64,000 bases of DNA from Epiperipatus broadwayi (GCA_028023455.1 JAQFVV010012506.1:2970714-3034713), one strand, 5' to 3'; positions 31,117-45,115 are shown, counted from the first letter of the stretch. Numbers and translations: made by a program. Notes: generated from the letters alone by a model not told the origin.

Positions 31117-32658
31117 ATGGATAACAGCATAGAAGAAAAGGAAAATGAAGATGTTGATGCCAGCATTCCAGTGAAAAAGAAAACATGGAGGAACAAATTT
31201 CGGAGGTCAGGATAAAGGATCCATTTACCCTTCTTCATGAGTTTAAACAAGACCCTATACCTGCTTATCAAAATGAAAACTTGATTGCCATACTCCATAG
31301 TATGATGCTTCAAACCCATAGGATTCATGAAAGAACTATATAAGAAATAAAAGAATTTCACCAAAGGATGGATATTGAATCTCAAAAAGAAATAACCAAA
31401 ATTATAAATTCATCTAAAAAAGTAGTAAGTGCAGAAGAAATTACCAGATCTATTGAATCAAAGTCAGAGATAAAACTAGCAAGAGATGTAATTACAAAGG
31501 AAGAAGAAGCTGATATTGTTATACCTAAACTGTCTGGGCAAAGAATTGATTCAGAGGTCGTAGAAGAAGAAATGTTATAAGTTGATATTCAAAAGGAAAT
31601 GTCAAAAATCATTGAAAAAACTAATTTAGTGGAGAAACATGTTAAAACAGAAAAGGAGTCAGAGGATATTGTTGAATTAAAGCAAGTTGAAGAAACTTTG
31701 AAATTTCCAACCAAAGATATTTTAAAGGATTCACAATATCCAATTACTGATGAAGCAAAATTTGAAAGTGTTAAAAAGAAAGAAATTGAAATTACAAAGG
31801 TTGTTATTGAAGTTGTCAGTCCACCTTCAAGAAAACCTCCAATTGTGGAATATATCTCTAAAATTGCAAAAAAAAAAGAAGCAGTATATACAGAAGCTGA
31901 AAATGAAATAGTATCAAACACAGTAAGAGATTTTAAAATGGATATGAAGACTGCTTATGAGTTGCAAGCTGATTTAATAAAATCTAAAATTGATTTAAAA
32001 ATTGTGAAAGAGTCTAAAATTGATGCTGTAAATATTGATAATTGTAATATCAATATGGAGATACCAAAAAAACTAAAAATTTATCCAAAGACTACCATAG
32101 ATACTGAAATCGATACAGGAAACAAGGAAAATATGAAACCTGATGTAGAAATCATGCCAGAACCTCTTGAACAACAAAAAATAGTTGAGAACATTGAAAA
32201 GTCTTTAGATACTGAAGTAAATGAAAAAGAATACAAAATAAATGTGTTAGAAAATAAACCTATCTTAGAAATCCCTAAAATAAATGATAATGTAATAGGA
32301 AATTCAAATAAAAATAAAATTCCATTAGAAACATTGAAAAATGATGTTGCAAAAGATAATATAGAAGAATTAAATAGTAATTTGGAAATGATTGAAAAAA
32401 GAGAAAAACTGCTTTCAGGAATAGTCATGAAAATGGCACACAATATGATGAAAGATTGAGATAAAGGACAGGATAGACAGCAGAACAAGGAAGAAGAGAA
32501 AGAAGATAAAAAAGGCAAATATTGAAAAGATGGTAATAGTACCTTCATCCTAGTTGATGATAACATAAGCAAAGAAATTTTTTATGAACAAAAAGGGACT
32601 TTTAATGCTCATCATTTAAATCCATACTATGAAATACCCCCAGACCCTGGGAAAATAT
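31117..32658 (+). pseudogene. Decayed intronless Lys/Glu-rich protein gene, family unknown
   Basis: An ATG at 31117 begins MDNSIEEKENEDVDASIPVK. Near 31190 the open frame shifts and then stays open over about 490 codons, with only a few stops: TAA near 31347, TAA at 31578-31580, TGA at 32457-32459 and TGA at 32523-32525. The longest clean piece is 31599-32459 (286 codons). The predicted protein is rich in Lys, Glu, Ile and Asp, probably largely disordered or coiled. It shows a weak internal repeat (DIESQKEITKII versus DIQKEMSKII). The last part reads HHLNPYYEIPPDPGKI before TAG. No introns are evident, which fits a processed pseudogene or a gene carried by the surrounding block. Several scattered stops argue against a working gene. 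Confidence 0.5.
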
Positions 32659-33051
32659 AGATCACTCTCAGAGTCTGAGGCCCTGTGTTTATGACCCCAC
32701 AGAATTGAAATTTACATTGATTGCATTGCTGGACTGTTGATATATAAACCTTGTCTAATGACTATTATGAATCATAACTAAATGAAATAAGAGGACTAAA
32801 GTTAGAAAAAAAATGAATTGAAAAAAATGAGGAAGATAAAAAAAATAGTTAAGAAAATAATGCATTTAATAGGATGATAGTTTAAGAATTTTAGCAGAGT
32901 CTATAATTTAGAAGTTATCAGATCTAAACACTGTTACCATTCCTATAATAATATAATAAATCTCGGTCAGTAAACCCTTGGTCAGCCTCTATTGTCACTG
33001 GACACCCAAGTAAAATGTTTTTTTATTGTTTTTTTCCCAAGTCAAGGGATA
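32659..33051. other. Short unassigned stretch before repeat B-II
   Basis: AT-rich with no gene seen. It ends with TTTTTTTCCCAAGT just before B-II; a nearly identical phrase immediately follows B-I at about 24415-24427. Confidence 0.4.
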
Positions 33052-33370
33052 TGAATCTGGAAATATAGTACATATTTCTGCATCACCTAGTGCCAATGTC
33101 ATCAGCACTAGTAGGGGTTTGAACCCAACCTTTTATATTAATTGACACCCATCTCATAATAGGTTGTAGTATATTTATAATCAATATTGTAATCTTTTAT
33201 ATTTCATTAATTTTATTTTATAATTAAAACTAATTGTTTTATAATAGTTTATTTATTTTATAATATTTGTAGAAATGTATATTGTGTTTATTTTATTAAA
33301 TTGGCAAAAGAAAATAAGTGAATCCTAGATATCTGTAAAATGTTACAAATATTTTAAATTCTTTTATTAA

Positions 33371-34136
33371 AACCTTTTTACTGCTGATTATATAATTGGC
33401 GGAGTCAGTTAAAAATCAAAACTTTTAATTGGACAACTCACAACTTTAACAAAATCAATTGTCAAAATAGATTCACCTTTTAATAATATAAATATGCTAG
33501 TTTCGTTTGTAAAAAGTATATTAATAATTTGTCAGATTATGAAAGTAAACGAAAGTCTTTTCAAAAATAAATTTTGATTTATAATTTAAAAAATATTAAA
33601 TTGCAGTGAAATTAAAAGTAATGCTATTTGACCAACCAAAAAGATTTCTGACGTAATAATTTTTTCCATTTTTACGTTACGATAAATATATAGCAATAAA
33701 TAAATAATTCTTGGTAACATCTTAACTATTTTTCTAAAATAATTTGATTTTTAGTATTATTTTATCAACAATAATTTGTAATTCAATTCAAATATTGTTT
33801 AAAATGTTGTAAACATTCCTTTATCATTTTCGAAATAAAACACAAACCGAACGTAACTCTTTACTTTTTGGCAGCCATTTTCCTTCTTGACAGAATTTTG
33901 ACAGCCAATAAGATTCAAAAAAAGGTGGTGAGAAGGTGGTGCTTTGGTTTTGTTTGACATATATGGTCATTTTTATTGATTTTTTACTTGTAAAATAATT
34001 CAAAAGAGGACACCATCTTACAGAACTTTTGATTTTCTTTTCAATGACGTATCATTTGTAAACATGGTATAAAAAGTAGCCAATTTAGGGTGACATCAAA
34101 TCTCTTCATTTTTAAACGAGTTGATCAGCTGAAAGA
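33371..34136. mobile_element. piggyBac-like MITE, copy 3 (TTAA target)
   Basis: A 766-bp copy oriented like 15316-16078 and very similar to it internally. TTAA precedes it (33367-33370, then two extra A) and follows it (34137-34140). Termini are CCTTTTTACTGC on the left and, inward on the right, TCTTTCAGCTGA. B-I near 21555-21575 shows the uninterrupted site. Confidence 0.83.
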
Positions 34137-35411
34137 TTAAAGCTTATTTTTCAATAAATCAGTTAGTAACATTTTATATTTATCTTTTAATCAATGTACA
34201 TTAGAGGGTCATTTTTCTACACAATTTAATACTGGTAGGGGTATATTTTGTAAATTTGTATTTTATATTTTATATCAAATATAAGTTTGAAAGTCATTAT
34301 ACCAAATTCCTAAAAATTTTCTGAATAAAATTTACATTTTTGTTAATCTAAATCTTAATTAAATAGGCTTTGTTAATACAATGACTGATAAACTTAATAT
34401 GCTTGTTGCTGTTTTCTTTTAATTAGCAAATGAACCCTTGGGGCATGTTTAATGCAGGATTATAGATTTCCCTCCCAAGCAGACACCAACCTCAGAGAAT
34501 CACTTAGAGCAATTGCAATTGGTAGTTGTCAATGTCGATTGAATCCTTTAGATAAAGCCAAATCAGATAAATAGTGGAAAATTTTGTTATTAAAGGACAG
34601 TTTTTTTTTATTGAGGAACAGTTTATTGAAAAACACTTTATTGAACAAGAGTTTATTGAAGGACAGTTTTTTGAAAAACAGTATTATTGAAGAAAGTTCA
34701 CTGAAGAGAGTATTTTAGATTTACAGTACATCATGCCTAAAGAAATGACAGGGTGAAAAGATCAGCCATTGCTTTCCAGAGTTCTGCTTCCACCAGCTCA
34801 TCACCATGCCATTTCAGTGCTCTCAATACCTAGATTGAGACTGTACTGTGTCAAGGGTAACCTGGTAAATGATATGACTTTATGAATGCCTGTTTCTAGC
34901 CATGGAACATCTCCCAATCATTTGAGGTAATTGCCAATTTGCCACAAGCCACTGATTCTATTTTACTTGTTTTTTAAATCAGTATTAATTTATATTATAT
35001 ATATTATAATGTTTATACAACTTAATTTTAAAATGTGTCTTTTAAAATTTTTCTCTTAAATTTAAAATTATCAATTCTTATAAAATTCTCACATTATTTT
35101 GATGCGGCAAATTCAAATTAATTTTTTTTGTTGGTTTATTTATAATATTGACTTACTGAAATTGCCAAGTATAAAACTCAATGAGCAACTAACTTTAAAC
35201 CCTCTCTCTTATTTTCTCCAGTTAAAAGTCATTTTAGGATAATTATTTTCATTAAATTAATTAATAGAGAAAGCTCATTTAGTTTTGTATCTTTTATATT
35301 ATAAATTTATTTTAAATGATTGAAATTATTTTAAAAGTTAGGTATATTATTATTATCTCCAATTTAAAATGGCCCTCATAATTATTCCTGAAAGAATAAT
35401 GAATTTTATTA

Positions 35412-35655
35412 AATCAGTTAATATAAAGCTGAGCACTGATTATATATGTGTGTGAGGATAGTAATCTAGACCAACTGATGATAGCTGGTTTAGCATGAAA
35501 TACGGAAATTGGTGATTGTTTATTTTTTTAACATGTGTTGATCAGGCGGGTCAGCAATATGAAATGGCACAGAGAGTAGTGGGTCATGTGAAAGTCTGAG
35601 TTCGAATCCCGCATATATTACATATACAAATGCTGGTTTAAGCCTGTACAATGTA
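35412..35655 (+). mobile_element. tRNA-derived SINE
   Basis: Present in B-II and absent from B-I, where about 90 different bases occupy the place. An A-box-like TGGCACAGAGAGTAGTGGG (35565-35583) and a good B box GAGTTCGAATCCC (35598-35610) are spaced as in a tRNA-type polymerase III promoter. Upstream, ACCAA and TTGGT enclose CTGATGA and GAAA, recalling a damaged hammerhead. The short (TA)-containing ends are not sharply defined. Confidence 0.6.
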
Positions 35656-36513
35656 TTAAATCAGATAAGTAAAATCTATTGTGATCTCTGTAAAACAAAT
35701 GTCTTGAAAAAAAATTATTGAAAGCACATTTACCATAGCATTTTATCAGCATATATTTCATACATATACATTTTTATTTGTCAGTAAAATATTAAAATTG
35801 TGATGTACAATTTATTATGCTATATGTTGTCAAACTTCACTGGAAGTCATTTTGATATTCAATGCCCTGTCTATGTCAATTAAAAGACAGCCTTATTTTG
35901 TAATTATCAATGATGAACTATTTAATAACTTACTAATACATGAAATATTTGGAAAGTGTGGAAAACAATTTATATTTTAATTTTAATTCTTGTCGTTCCT
36001 TTTTATATTATATTTTATGATTCATTCATTAATGGCCTAACATTTCTGGGGACTTTCTATTATGTCAGGGAGCCATTATTTTAATCAGGATTTAAGTTAT
36101 TATTTTTGTTAGTGATACACTCTCTATCTATATATTTCTAAGGCATTATGTATTTATAGTTACAACCATTTCTTTATCATTGTTATTCTTTCTTTGCTAC
36201 ATACCTCTCAGGACCTTTGGAAGTTTAAATATGACCAGTCCAATCCTTGACTCTCCCTTAATAGTAGACGTATTTTTCTACTAGAGATTCTTTTCCAGGC
36301 ATTGCCATTAAGATGTGTATGGGAAGTCCAGCACATCAAATCTATTATTATTATTCAGACATATTTTGGCTGGAGGGCCAGCATTTCTCATCATCCAGCT
36401 GAATTTACTAGGAATTTCCTTTAGCAAAGCTACCCAGATGTTCATAATAGACCTCATTTATTCTTTTGTTATAATACCAATCTGCCTTTATCATTCTATA
36501 TATATATATATAT

Positions 36514-39500
36514 TCTACCCTCTCTATCCCTCGTGTATACTATGTGTAGCTTATGTGTAATCATGTGTACATCATGCCCAACATGTTACGCCACAATCTA
36601 ACCTACACTACTGTTGACTGTGTGTATATGTGCACTCCACTTCCCCCAAAAATAAATATAACATAGTGAAACTCGCCTAACCAGGTTCTAGCTCTAATAA
36701 TTAATGAGATATTCAATTAAATGCTTTACTAGCTCAAGTTCCTTAAAAATTAACTTAGGTTCTGTTTTAAACTAACTCAAATAACTATTTCAGAATTCAT
36801 GAGACTAGAAGTGGAAATAAGGGTGACAAAGTAGATTACATTGAGATAATATCCCATAGGATACCACCTCAATGGCATAAGAACACTATCCCCCCTTATA
36901 CTACTATTACATATAATAACTATATAGTATTCTTATGACTTCTGCAACTTCTAATCACTAAAACTCATTTAAAGTATTAATCTTTTATCTATAATAACAA
37001 CAGTAATTATCTAGCTCAAATGAAATAATCTCAGGTTCTTAAATTTATTCAAGGTTAAATTAAAATAAGGTAGCAAAATATGATAAGGGATTTTGTGTCA
37101 TAATTTACTACTCTGAAATTAGATTAATAATAAAACAATAATAATAATAATCACAATCTTCATTGTTTAATCTAACTAGTACAGCTTTTCTTTTATCGCA
37201 AATTTATAACCCTAATAAATTAGTTAATAATCTAATATTCTCCTTTTTTTTATCTTTAAGTAATAAAATAAATTAGTAAGTGGCAGTGTTTAGATAATCT
37301 GATAAATGAAGCAAATGGCAACTAATAGCATACAATTTAGCAAATTATTATGACAATGGATTTATGACCAGTAACACAATGCAATTTTATATTATTCAAT
37401 TACAAAAACATCAATAAATATTTAAGGTTAAATATACTTCTCTATTTATATTTTGTGCAAACAATTATATACTTAGTTTAATGACCCTAAACATACCCTG
37501 TGAATTCATGCAATGATGTAGAGAAAACAAAACTCAGACACAAGTTTTAATAAACAAATTTTAGAATTTTATTAACAACAATCAAAATTAAGATAAAACA
37601 AACAAATCTATTTACATTTATTTACAAGGGATATCCTCATTTTTCTTTATGCTACAATAGTTGAATTATACATTTTTAGATTTCTTTTATCATTAATTAA
37701 ATTATTATACCCTTTATAAGTTATTTATTTATTTCTCATTAGGTTTATTATATTACTTATTTTAACTATTTTATGGGTAATACTATTCTTTACCTTTTAA
37801 TATTAACGTTACCGTATTATAAATTATCTATGTGGATAAACATCATTTATAACATTATAAATTTACAATCAATATGGTTTTTTTTCTCTTAAAAAAAATT
37901 ACATTTTCTTGTAACTCTATATAAGTCACTCTGCATATTGTTCAAACATTATTACTACCTATAACATTTGTTCTCTAATGCTCGTAAACTCTAATACATT
38001 TATTCCATAAGCCATACTCATGTATAATGCCATAACACGGGTTTAATTATCACCTGTTTTAGTTTCACATATACTATAATTATCGAATGTTATTATATTT
38101 TTTAAATATGCAATACTTATATTTTTTAAATATAATCAACAATAAGAAAACGTGAAATTATATTTAATATTTTTGTATATTTCTATTTGGATATATTTTA
38201 TAAAATTATAGTTCATTTCTTTAAAAATTAAAATAATTCTCTGACTCCTTCCTTTCTTAGGATATCTGCATCTTTCTTTCAATAATCATAATCTACTCTT
38301 CGTTAATACTTAACTATTCTTATTTCAAATAACAACATAACATACATTCTAAAATATCTATTGTTTCTTTTTCAATAGACTTATCAAATAACGATGTAGT
38401 TGCAAGAAATACAGATAAAGATAGCGAAAGATGTATAGGATATCAGGAAGATAGATAGATAACTTATCAAACTATATACTTCAAAATGTATGGAACAGTG
38501 TGAATAGGGCCGACATTCATTGTCTAATAACCTTGGTGATAAGCATGATGTGGCAGCTATTTACTCAGCTTTACCAAACATCTAATACGATTCACAAGAA
38601 AGATAAAAAATAACACTGTCCATGACAACATGTGTAACAGTCGTAGGGCTTTGTTAACTATGATGATTACCATCTAAAACTACTTATTATTTTATTCCCT
38701 GTAGCATCCTAGTTTTTTAATACATCCTCTTGGTTTCCGAATCTCCACGTACTACCAAGTCACTACCCAAACTATCTCTCAAGATTTTTACTGTATCCAA
38801 CATCGATAAAACTAACTACCTTTTAAAACAATAAACAAAATTCACTAATATAAAACATTTCCCTATTCCATAAGAACAATTTGTCTTGCTTTATTACACT
38901 GTAGGTTCGACATCTACGTTTTATTAAAATAACACTTAAATATCCCAATCGGAAAATTAACAGAAAATATCACATAACCATAGGTTATATTGAACTATAT
39001 TAATAACACATTAAATAATTATTGTATGCATATTTTTAAAAAATCTAATCACATCTCAAAGTGTTTTAGAGTGTTGTTTTTCAAAATGCGTTTTACACTA
39101 ATAATAACAATAAAACTTTTGCACTACATTCATTCGATTCACAGCTGATCTAAATAAATAAAACATACATTATATCATTAATAACTATAAAATGTTACCA
39201 AAATAATCTTTACCTTCCTATTAGAGTTTGTAGTAGGTTTCTTTCTCTTCGAGCATCGCAAATATACAAATTTCCACACACATACAATTTTATTTGAACA
39301 TTCAAAATCAAAACATATTATTTTATATAATGTTATATCACGAATTAATGTATTTGTTTTCCCTATCGCTATCTAAAACTTAATGTTTAACTTAGATTAA
39401 TAAAGAAAATAATTTAAACCATAATCACATATTTTCTGGCGGTAAATCTTGGTTAGTCCCCTAATATTTATTATTTCTTCTTTTGTCCGAATGTTCTTCT

Positions 39501-40966
39501 TTCTGCTTATTAAAGTTTTAAATAAATTAGTTCATTTAATAAACTGTTTAGACGATCTTTAGTTTCAGTGTTTAATTCAAAATTATTAGAAAACATTTTA
39601 TTTAATTATCCCACGAAGCTTTTAATGTTCGGGCGAATATTACCTCGGCGCGTTGATGCATCTTTATTTCTAGTTGAACTACAATTATCTAATAATTACG
39701 GTACCAATTGCATTTTTCCATGGATCCAATATTTTATATTTATTTCTCTTCTGTAAAATATAAACTTCATTTTCATTCATTATTATCATTATAGACACTA
39801 CTTCCGATCTTTAACTATTTCTAGAGTATTTTCTCATGTCATCTTAAAGAAAGCAATTCAAATTATTTCAATAATAAAAATTCTTTTGTCCATTTATTCT
39901 TATATGAATAATATTTATTTTTATTTTCCATTATCTTCATTAACTTTGCGCACAATGTCCTTTCATTAATTTTATACGCACGAAAGCAGTTTTCATAGTA
40001 ATACGCTATACAAACTATATCAACGAATAACATTAATATTTTTGGAATATTATAAAATTTACAACTTGGTTTTAAGAATCTATCCATTTTTTATTGAAAA
40101 TTCAGATTATATTTTGATAGAATCCACCGGCAGGTTACTGTGGAGTTAGTGAAACATTATTATGAGAACTTTTTTTTTTAAATTTATTCTAAGATTCTCT
40201 TCGGAAGATTTTAAATTGTCAGTTGGTTTCTTTCAAAGATATTATTAAAATTATAATAAAATTGACTAATAAATTGAAGAAAGAAAGAAATTTTAAAGAG
40301 CTTAAAATTTTACCTCTGCTCTGGAGTCAACACATTTTTGTTCTCCCAGTTTATACAATTAATTGGCACGATTTTTGTTGTCTGCCAAGATCTATCTTTT
40401 TATTGGTCAATTCCTACTTGGATTTATAAACAATTTCTAAAGTTTTAAAGTCATGACGTAATAGACTTAAATATTAACCTATTATTATTTTTAAATTAAT
40501 TATTATCTATTACAATTTAACTATCTTTTAAAATAATTCCAAAACAATAATTAATAAAGATGTATAATACTTATTTTTTATTATGATGTGTGACAATTCC
40601 ATCCAGTTCTATAATATACTATTTAAATATTTTAATTATTTGTATTAATTTAAACCGGTGCTTATACATAAAATATTCCAGACAGTCACGTAGACATTTC
40701 CGGTGTTTAGTCTAGTTTTATCTGTCTTAATAAATTTGCTACTTATATTATTTAAAATGATTATATAAAATTTTGAAAAATAATTTAGAAAATATAGAAC
40801 TAGATACAATCCTCACCATCACAATACTTATTATTAAATATATTATATTAACCTTTTATTGCCTATTCATAATTTATAATTTTAAATACTATATAATATT
40901 AATTTTAAAATTTTTTTTTAGCAATTGACCATTTATAACCATCATTGACCTATAGAAAAGGGCACA
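36514..40966. mobile_element. 4.45-kb insertion of unknown type in the (AT)n of B-II
   Basis: B-I has only (AT)n where B-II carries this insert, so it is an insertion, or less likely a loss from B-I. No open frame above about 70 codons looks real, and no terminal inverted or long terminal repeats were recognised. The left end begins TCTACCCTCTCTATCCC and the right end is CTATAGAAAAGGGCACA; their inward complements share only a weak CCC-rich similarity. It may be a non-autonomous element or captured intergenic DNA. Confidence 0.5.
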
Positions 40967-41634
40967 ATATATATATATTTACAAACCTGAAATGCTCTCT
41001 GCCATGATGACATGTCCTTCACCAACCAACCCAATTAATTAGTTAAATCTGACTATATAATTGTCAATTATTTATTTAAGAACTATTTTTCTTACCACAC
41101 TCATTACATACAACTGATTTAAATGTAATAGTGTTTTAAATATACATTGCTCATGTCTTGTTATTTATATATAGAATAGACTTATTTGTAATCTCTTAAG
41201 GAGGCTAATAATATTTTATTGCTGATTGGTTCTTGGCAGACCAATTAACAAATTTCCCTCTTTTCTTCTGAGCATAAGCTTGTGGCTAAGACCTGTAGAA
41301 GTCCCTACCTTCAAATTTTTCAGACACTTATTCATAATGTTACAGCCTTAGGAAATATTACTTAATATAAATTTTACATTGTTATCAAAGCCGCATCAAA
41401 ATGAATTCAAGAAATGTAATAACCTAGTTGTATAAACAAAAGCCAACTTATTTTGTATAACAATAATCAATTTCTTAATAAATTCCTGTAATATTATTAT
41501 TTTAAATTAGCTTAGTTTGTCATCACTCCAAATCTCTAATATTAATTACCCTAGTTATTTACAGTATTTCTTTGCTTTAAATTCACTTCAAACCAATATT
41601 AATCGATATCAAATCACATCTGCATAGTTCTGCA
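40967..41634. repeat. Direct repeat B-II, right part
   Basis: Continues the match to B-I from TTTACAAACCTGAAATGCT onward, with a 120-bp insertion near 41258-41370 and a 45-bp deletion near 41590. It ends at the same TGCA as B-I. Confidence 0.8.
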
Positions 41635-41916
41635 ACTGTCAGAATTCACTAAATCATTAATTTCTTATATGAACTTTTTATTGTTTTGAGTCTCTTTGTG
41701 AACTGTGACCTCCAGCTGGGACAGAATAAAACTAAAGACTGTGTCATCACAAACGTTATCCATTTGTCAGAGAGGCAATAGTTCAGGCAAACAGGTTAGG
41801 ATTCACCATTCCCTGACATCTGTATCTTGTGTATGGATGGATTCAAGGTACTTTTCCTTGGATTACTGGTCTTGTTGAATGAATACACGATTTTGACTGG
41901 CACTATATATATATAT
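41635..41916. other. Unique stretch and (TA)n closing the 20.7-kb block
   Basis: About 270 bp found in only one place in the window, ending in a (TA)n run at 41903-41916. It separates B-II from segment C2. Confidence 0.5.
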
Positions 41917-42890
41917 TGATTATAATTTATATCCATTCAATAATAAATTTTGAATTACTTTAAAACAAGTAAACTTGTTTGGTTATTATTTAATTTTACA
42001 ATGCAAATTTATTGTTAATGGTACTTGGATAAAATACAATTCACTAGTTGATTTTATCATATAATTCATTTGAAGTGGTTACCAAATAATTTAGAAACCA
42101 AATCGTAGGATGAGTAAAAGAGTATAATTACTTTTCATTTTCTTTGTATTGAGTTTAATATTTATTGTCTAAACAGATATAATTTTTTTATGTAGCAATA
42201 AACTAATTGATTTAACATTCATAAATATTTCATAAGTAATTAGAAGCATAAAACCATCAAAACATCACATGATCACCATTTCATATGCTTACACATGTTG
42301 TTAATAAGAGTATCAAACTCTCCATACAGTAGTGCCACCAAGTGCAAGCCTTTTTAATCAATGAAATTCAGAAAGGTTTGCACATAAAATCCCTGTCTTA
42401 TACCTACTCATTCAACATCCCCAGACTAGGTTTATGCTTAGGGCTTTCATCAGTGAGGAGCCTTGGATTTGAGAGGACTGCATTTAGATCTCAGGATCTG
42501 ATGCATGAGCTTGGGTTGGAAACATTAAGGTGTTTTCATCTTGGGATTCTAACTTTATAGTTAACCAAATAGGTAAAAGATGGATGCTGGAGTATTTATA
42601 ATTGAAGTGAAGTGGGAGCGCTTCCAAACTAATGTTTTTTTTAAGAAGAAGAAAAAAAAAGAATTTTAACACAATAACTTCCTCCCCCACTTATAAAAAA
42701 AAAAAAGACCAGAGGAAAACACACTTTAAAAAGGTTTTGGTTATTTTTATTAAAAAAAATTTTTTTGTAATTATTTTTTTAAAAAAAAAAAAAAATTTAA
42801 ATAAAAAAAAAATAAAACATGAATTGATTTGATGATTGGTAAAGGGACAAATATGATAGTCATTGAAGATGAGTAAAGGTAATTGCAATT
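41917..42890. repeat. Duplicated segment C2
   Basis: Diverged copy of 16308-16790. It is interrupted at 42249-42820 by a repeat of the hammerhead-bearing family followed by an A-rich stretch. Confidence 0.72.
42249..42640 (-). mobile_element. Hammerhead-family repeat with damaged core
   Basis: Shares CACATGATCACCATTT and ACTCTCCATACA.TAGTGCCAC phrases with the units at 50031-50690. On the minus strand CTGATGA (42453-42447) is intact and GTC lies at 42426-42424, but GAAA is changed to TAAA, so the ribozyme is probably dead. Absent from C1. Confidence 0.55.
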
Positions 42891-43660
42891 AAATGTTCAC
42901 ATATTTTCTTTTAACATTTTAATTGTTAATTATGCTTAATAACCATCATTTCACCATATCTCAGCCAGTTTTGGTTGCATATTCATCATTTTATGCTTAT
43001 TTTATAGTAAATTTGGTATTTAAAATTTTAATTTCAAAAAAATCCACACTTAGCAGTGATTTTTGAAAAAAAAATATTTTTTTATTGTCATCTATTGTTA
43101 TATAATCCAGCCACTTTTCCCTTATAAGAAGCCAATAAGCACTGACTATCAGGTTTGGCCACTGTTTTCCAGGCATTTCTAACTATCAAAGTCAAAAATC
43201 AAAAAAAAAATGTTTTATGTTTTTGTAATAGAATTTGAAGGTAAATAAATATATTTCTCATATTTTCTTTTATTTGTGAAAGTCATACTCACAGTTTGTA
43301 TAACATTCAGTTATCCATTTCATATATTGTAAAATAAACTGACCACTTGCAGTAAGTATAACATTGATTTACCCAGTTTATATATTGTACAATAAAGTGA
43401 CCACTTGCAGTATTATACATATCAAGAATAACTCATATTAGTTATCTAAAGAACTCACAATCATCCAAATAGATATAGCAATCATTCATCTTATATTAAT
43501 AAAAGTAAATCCACTGAAGTGATATCAAAGTCTGAATGATCAATATTATCAATTTTGCATAAACAAATTTACTTCAATATAGCAAATGTTAAATTAAACA
43601 TAGACTTATAAATGTATATTATTAATTAAACCTTCATCAAAAAACATATATATAAATATG
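42891..43660. other. AT-rich DNA without recognised features
   Basis: Contains a short direct repeat near 43310-43410 (TGACCACTTGCAGTA twice). Otherwise nothing recognised. Confidence 0.5.
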
Positions 43661-44443
<783 letters not shown>

Positions 44444-44541
44444 GACAAATAAAAATAAATAATTGAATTGGTACTTACTTAAAGAAAGATATATATATTT
44501 ATACAGATAGATAAAGAATTATAATAATAAAACTTAATTAC

Positions 44542-45115
44542 TTTATATCCAGCTGAAGTTCCTATCCCAAAAAAGTATTCATCTTGTTCTACAGTTAAAG
44601 TCATGGTTATTCCATTTTCTATTCCAGCGCGTTTTATTCCTAACCGTTGGTTTGTGTAAGGGTGATAAGGCACTAATTGATGACATAATCCAATATCAGT
44701 ATAAACTTCTTTAAACCAATCAGAGCAGTTTTCTTTTTCTCTCCATATACACATAAAAACTCCTTTTTCATCTGGCAAGTTATGAGCAGCTTCAACTTCA
44801 AATTTTGTAAAATTAAAGCCTTTTCCTAATTCTTGTCTAAACTCTGCCCAGTTTACTTCATCAGAATGGTCTTCATGAAAAGTATCTGGCTTCATAGTTG
44901 AAATAAATTGTGCTAGTGGAAGCGGATATTTTTGAACTACTGATTTTCTATATTTATTTAAATTACATATGGTAATTGCAGGAAATTTTAATTCCTTGTT
45001 AAAATCAACTCTTATATTAGTTTGTCGTGGTTTAGAAAAAAAGTATGTAGTTCTATTATATAACATCAAGCAAAGGAATGATACACTAAGAAGTAACACC
45101 ACTGTCCATAAAATT
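44542..45115 (-). CDS. Degenerin/ENaC-family sodium channel, exon 2
   Basis: Encodes residues 41-231 of a trimeric amiloride-type cation channel of the plasma membrane. On the minus strand a pyrimidine-rich acceptor (TTGTTTCTTATAG) ends at 45116. The exon runs 574 nt to a GTAATT donor at 44541. TM1 spans about residues 42-62 (ILWTVVLLLSVSFLCLMLY). The family hallmark FPAITICN sits at 84-91, just outside the membrane. The start of the extracellular domain follows, with several cysteines and the stretch ENGITMTLTVEQDEYFF, then SAGYK, typical of the palm and beta-ball strands. The first base completes the split Arg codon of exon 1. Later exons (rest of the extracellular domain, TM2) were not found; the gene should continue leftward. 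Subfamily (FaNaC, ASIC-like or other) cannot be assigned. Confidence 0.92.

Larger units (their letters stand above)
33052..36513. repeat. Direct repeat B-II, left part
   Basis: Closely similar copy of B-I. It differs by three insertions: a MITE (33371-34136), a SINE (35412-35655) and the unknown insertion after 36513, where it breaks inside (AT)n. Confidence 0.82.

Noticed and set aside
42632-42888. Lys/Asn/Phe-rich open frames on both strands.
   Set aside because: They come from poly-A and poly-T runs at the end of a repeat.
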